NCBI GenBank assembly: GCA_963737145.1
Contig: CAVTRO010000007.1
Location: 1,550,001 to 1,614,000 of the forward strand
DNA length: 64,000 nt
Source: AP-15 sp963737145
GTDB taxonomy: Bacteria; Pseudomonadota; Alphaproteobacteria; ATCC43930; CGMCC-115725
Reading direction: 5' to 3'
Each line of letters opens with the position of its first letter. Position 1 is the first letter of the stretch. The notes beneath the pieces are model-generated. The model was given only the letters and a program-made list of their open reading frames with translations, was not told the DNA's origin and made no database searches. Made by a program: the position numbers and the translations under genes. Positions 62,019 to 64,000 of the stretch are shown here, piece by piece.

Positions 62019-63767
62019 CTACCGCGGTGAGTGCAAATTCAACGGCGGCACCCTCGAAGGGGACGCCGCCGAGGCTTGGTTCGTGGTTCGTTGCTCCGCG
62101 ACGAGATCGCGCCGATCAAGCACCAGAGAGAGGAGGGCGCCCATCCTCTCGACCCGATAAATCGGCCGGCCGGGCAATGATCGTTCGCAGTTGTCCTTGG
62201 TGAAGGCGACAAAAAAATCCGCATGGGCGCGATCGCGGACGAACCGAAAGTTCGGAGGGAAATAATAATCCGCCGAGATCGGCGGCCCACAAACAGCGAC
62301 GGTAAATTCGCGCTCTTCGAAATCTGCGCCATATTCGCCGCGCAAATAATTTTCCAAGCCCTTGACCGCCTCGGCATAAGAGTTCGCCCAATAATCGAGC
62401 TTGAACTTGTGCTGGGCGCCCTCGACCCCCCCGACGAAGGCATTGTAGTAAACATATTGATCGGGGTGCAGCATGGCCATCGTCGAAATATGCGCGCAGC
62501 CATAAAGAGCGAGCACGCCCCAGACCAGCCGCCGGTGCCGGAACCGCGACAACCAATCGAGCCCCCTATCTGCGGTAAGCGCCGCCGCGGCGGCGATCAA
62601 TGGCAGTATAAAGATGAAATGGCGCATGCCGTCGAACAACACCGCCTTGATTGCAATAGCATAAGCGACAGGGAAGACGATCCCGATGCCGAGGACGAGC
62701 CTCGAGAGCGCCTGCTCTCGGCTCAAACGGAAACTGCCGCCCCAAAGCGCGACCACGGCTGCAACCGGAGCTGAAAACAACAGGACGAGAATGAGCTCCG
62801 GCAGCGCAAGTGCGATATAAGTCGGCAGATAAGTCCATGGCAGGTCGCTTGCCGGCACAAACTGGCCGTCGAACAACGTGTAGAACGGGAAAGTTTGATG
62901 CGAGAAAAAGGCAAGGGCGCGCAATGGATTTTCGATCGGGTCGGTCTGCGCCCATGGCCAGAACAGCAACATGACCGAATAGGCAACGCCCACGACCGGA
63001 ACGAGGACTCTCCAAAAACCGACCCAAGCCGTGCTGGCCAGCACACCGATCCGTTTGGCGGCAACGGCGCGCCAAGTCCCGTCCAGAGCAAGCAGGAGGC
63101 TTAAATAGCACAGCAGCAACAGGCCGCCGATCCTGACAGCCATCGTCATCCCGATCGCGACACCGAGCTTGGCCAGCATCTCTAAAGGTGGCCGGGGCAG
63201 TATCGGCACTATTCGGATCAGGTAATAGGTGCTCCATACAATGCCAACTGCAAACGGGATGTCCTTTGGATTATTGAACATCTGGCCGTAATAATTCGGG
63301 ATCGAAATCAGCAGCAGAGATGCGATAAACCCGGCGCGGGGGCCGGCCACCGCGTGGCCCAGCTTCCAGCAGCCGATCAATCCGAGAATTCCCACCAGCC
63401 CGTTGAGCAGATGTCGGGTCTCGTAGACGCCGATCGGCGAGACGCGGTTCAGCGCCGCCGCCGTCATGTCGAAAGCGGCACCGTAATTATAAAGGTCCTG
63501 CCAGTGCAGTGCCGATTTGTCGGCGAAAAACGACAAGTAATAGTCGAGGACGAAGTTCCCGTACCAGTTGTGGACATCCTCGTCCCAGGTGACGCCGTAG
63601 TCGCGGAAAGTGGACAGCACAAGGACGACGCCGACTAATACGAGGGCCAGCGACAGCGTGTCCCACCACGATTTTACATCCCACTGCTGGAAACACATCA
63701 TTTTGTCGGCCAGACCGGTCGTGGCAAGCGGCCTGGCAGCAAGGGGTGATCGGCTCACAACCCGCAA
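62019..63767 (-). CDS. GT-C-type membrane glycosyltransferase (GT39/GT83-like)
   Basis: A 582-residue multi-pass protein. Residues 30-60 form the first helix followed by the acidic catalytic loop DYGVTWDEDVHNWYGNFVLD. Further helices include GLVGILGLIGCWKLGHAVAG, FIASLLLISIPNYYG, LGVAIGMTMAVRIGGLLLLC and FIFILPLIAAAAAL. The loop NNPKDIPFA (about residue 170) matches PMT/ArnT-type enzymes. These use lipid-linked sugars on the outer face. The end overlaps nothing; the start overlaps the next gene by 13 bases. Confidence 0.82.
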   Translation of the reverse strand: MRVVSRSPLAARPLATTGLADKMMCFQQWDVKSWWDTLSLALVLVGVVLVLSTFRDYGVTWDEDVHNWYGNFVLDYYLSFFADKSALHWQDLYNYGAAFDMTAAALNRVSPIGVYETRHLLNGLVGILGLIGCWKLGHAVAGPRAGFIASLLLISIPNYYGQMFNNPKDIPFAVGIVWSTYYLIRIVPILPRPPLEMLAKLGVAIGMTMAVRIGGLLLLCYLSLLLALDGTWRAVAAKRIGVLASTAWVGFWRVLVPVVGVAYSVMLLFWPWAQTDPIENPLRALAFFSHQTFPFYTLFDGQFVPASDLPWTYLPTYIALALPELILVLLFSAPVAAVVALWGGSFRLSREQALSRLVLGIGIVFPVAYAIAIKAVLFDGMRHFIFILPLIAAAAALTADRGLDWLSRFRHRRLVWGVLALYGCAHISTMAMLHPDQYVYYNAFVGGVEGAQHKFKLDYWANSYAEAVKGLENYLRGEYGADFEEREFTVAVCGPPISADYYFPPNFRFVRDRAHADFFVAFTKDNCERSLPGRPIYRVERMGALLSLVLDRRDLVAEQRTTNQASAASPSRVPPLNLHSPR

Positions 63768-64000
63768 TCCGCCAGCAGCGCGCCAAGAACGCGATCGGGC
63801 CCGAAATATTCTCTGGCCAGTTCGCGCGCGGCCCGACTGTTGCTGGAATAATCTGCGGCAACCGCATCGATGCCGGCAAGCGCCTCCTCATGGTTGGAAT
63901 ATTCGAACCAGCCGGCGCCGACCGGGCAAAATTTGCTGAAACCCGTGCGCATGGTTATCACCGGCCGGCCAGCCGCGAGATAGCAGACGCTGCGATCGCT
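63755..64000 (-). CDS. Glycosyltransferase, C-terminal fragment (start outside window)
   Basis: The last 81 residues of a protein that continues past the window end on this strand. The visible part reads DRSVCYLAAGRPVITMRTGF, then WFEYSNHEEALAGIDAVAAD and AARELAREYFGPDRVLGALL. This resembles the C-terminus of family 1/4-type glycosyltransferases in which a helix pair folds back after the donor-binding site. It overlaps the GT-C gene start by 13 bases and belongs to the same operon. Confidence 0.7.
   Translation of the reverse strand, partial: SDRSVCYLAAGRPVITMRTGFSKFCPVGAGWFEYSNHEEALAGIDAVAADYSSNSRAARELAREYFGPDRVLGALLADCGL

Overview
The window is a high-GC chromosomal stretch from an alphaproteobacterium. 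The order hisS-prfA-prmC-DUF4167, a 41-residue bL36, glcDEF, a fused indolepyruvate oxidoreductase and the SUV3-like helicase/S4 pair are all familiar from Rhizobiales and Rhodospirillales. The species cannot be named from the sequence. No tRNA, rRNA, IS element or CRISPR array was recognised.

Layout. Positions 1-3302 hold a translation block (hisS 3' end, prfA, prmC, DUF4167 gene). Positions 3371-30508 hold a tailed-phage particle cluster. It opens with a divergently transcribed S24-type repressor and a near-consensus promoter/operator region. It continues with GcrA-like and DUF6456-like small proteins, a terminase, a beta-helix spike, a portal, fibre-like and glycine-rich proteins, a prohead protease/scaffold, the capsid, connectors, tail tube, chaperones and tape measure. 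An RcGTA-like tail tip follows (DUF2460, DUF2163, NlpC/P60, tip protein), then a lysis group with a GH25 endolysin and two lipoproteins. No integrase, replication gene or att repeat is visible, so it is either a defective prophage or a gene-transfer-agent-like element.

Positions 30606-37590 hold an AlaC-like aminotransferase, rpmJ, the glycolate oxidase genes glcDEF, and a TVP38/glycosyltransferase pair. Positions 37667-49822 hold pyruvate kinase, two DegP/Do proteases, a 1159-residue indolepyruvate:ferredoxin oxidoreductase, a D-lactate dehydrogenase-like flavoprotein, an HTH protein and a carboxymuconolactone decarboxylase family protein. Positions 49838-57389 hold htpG, a HerA-like ATPase coupled to a soluble histidine kinase, and the helicase/S4 pair. 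Positions 57723-64000 hold a surface-sugar cluster: SDR epimerase, DegT aminotransferase, SMR-like flippase, two glycosyltransferases, a methyltransferase and a GT-C membrane glycosyltransferase.

A striking property is the number of broken reading frames. By hand I find about fourteen single-base frame changes, mostly one extra base, in capsid, protease, connector and tail genes but also in the host genes prmC, herA and a glycosyltransferase. They are concentrated at 12-20 kb. The host examples and the bias to one extra base suggest that some are assembly errors. The concentration in the phage, and one gene with two in-frame TAG codons, suggest real decay as well.
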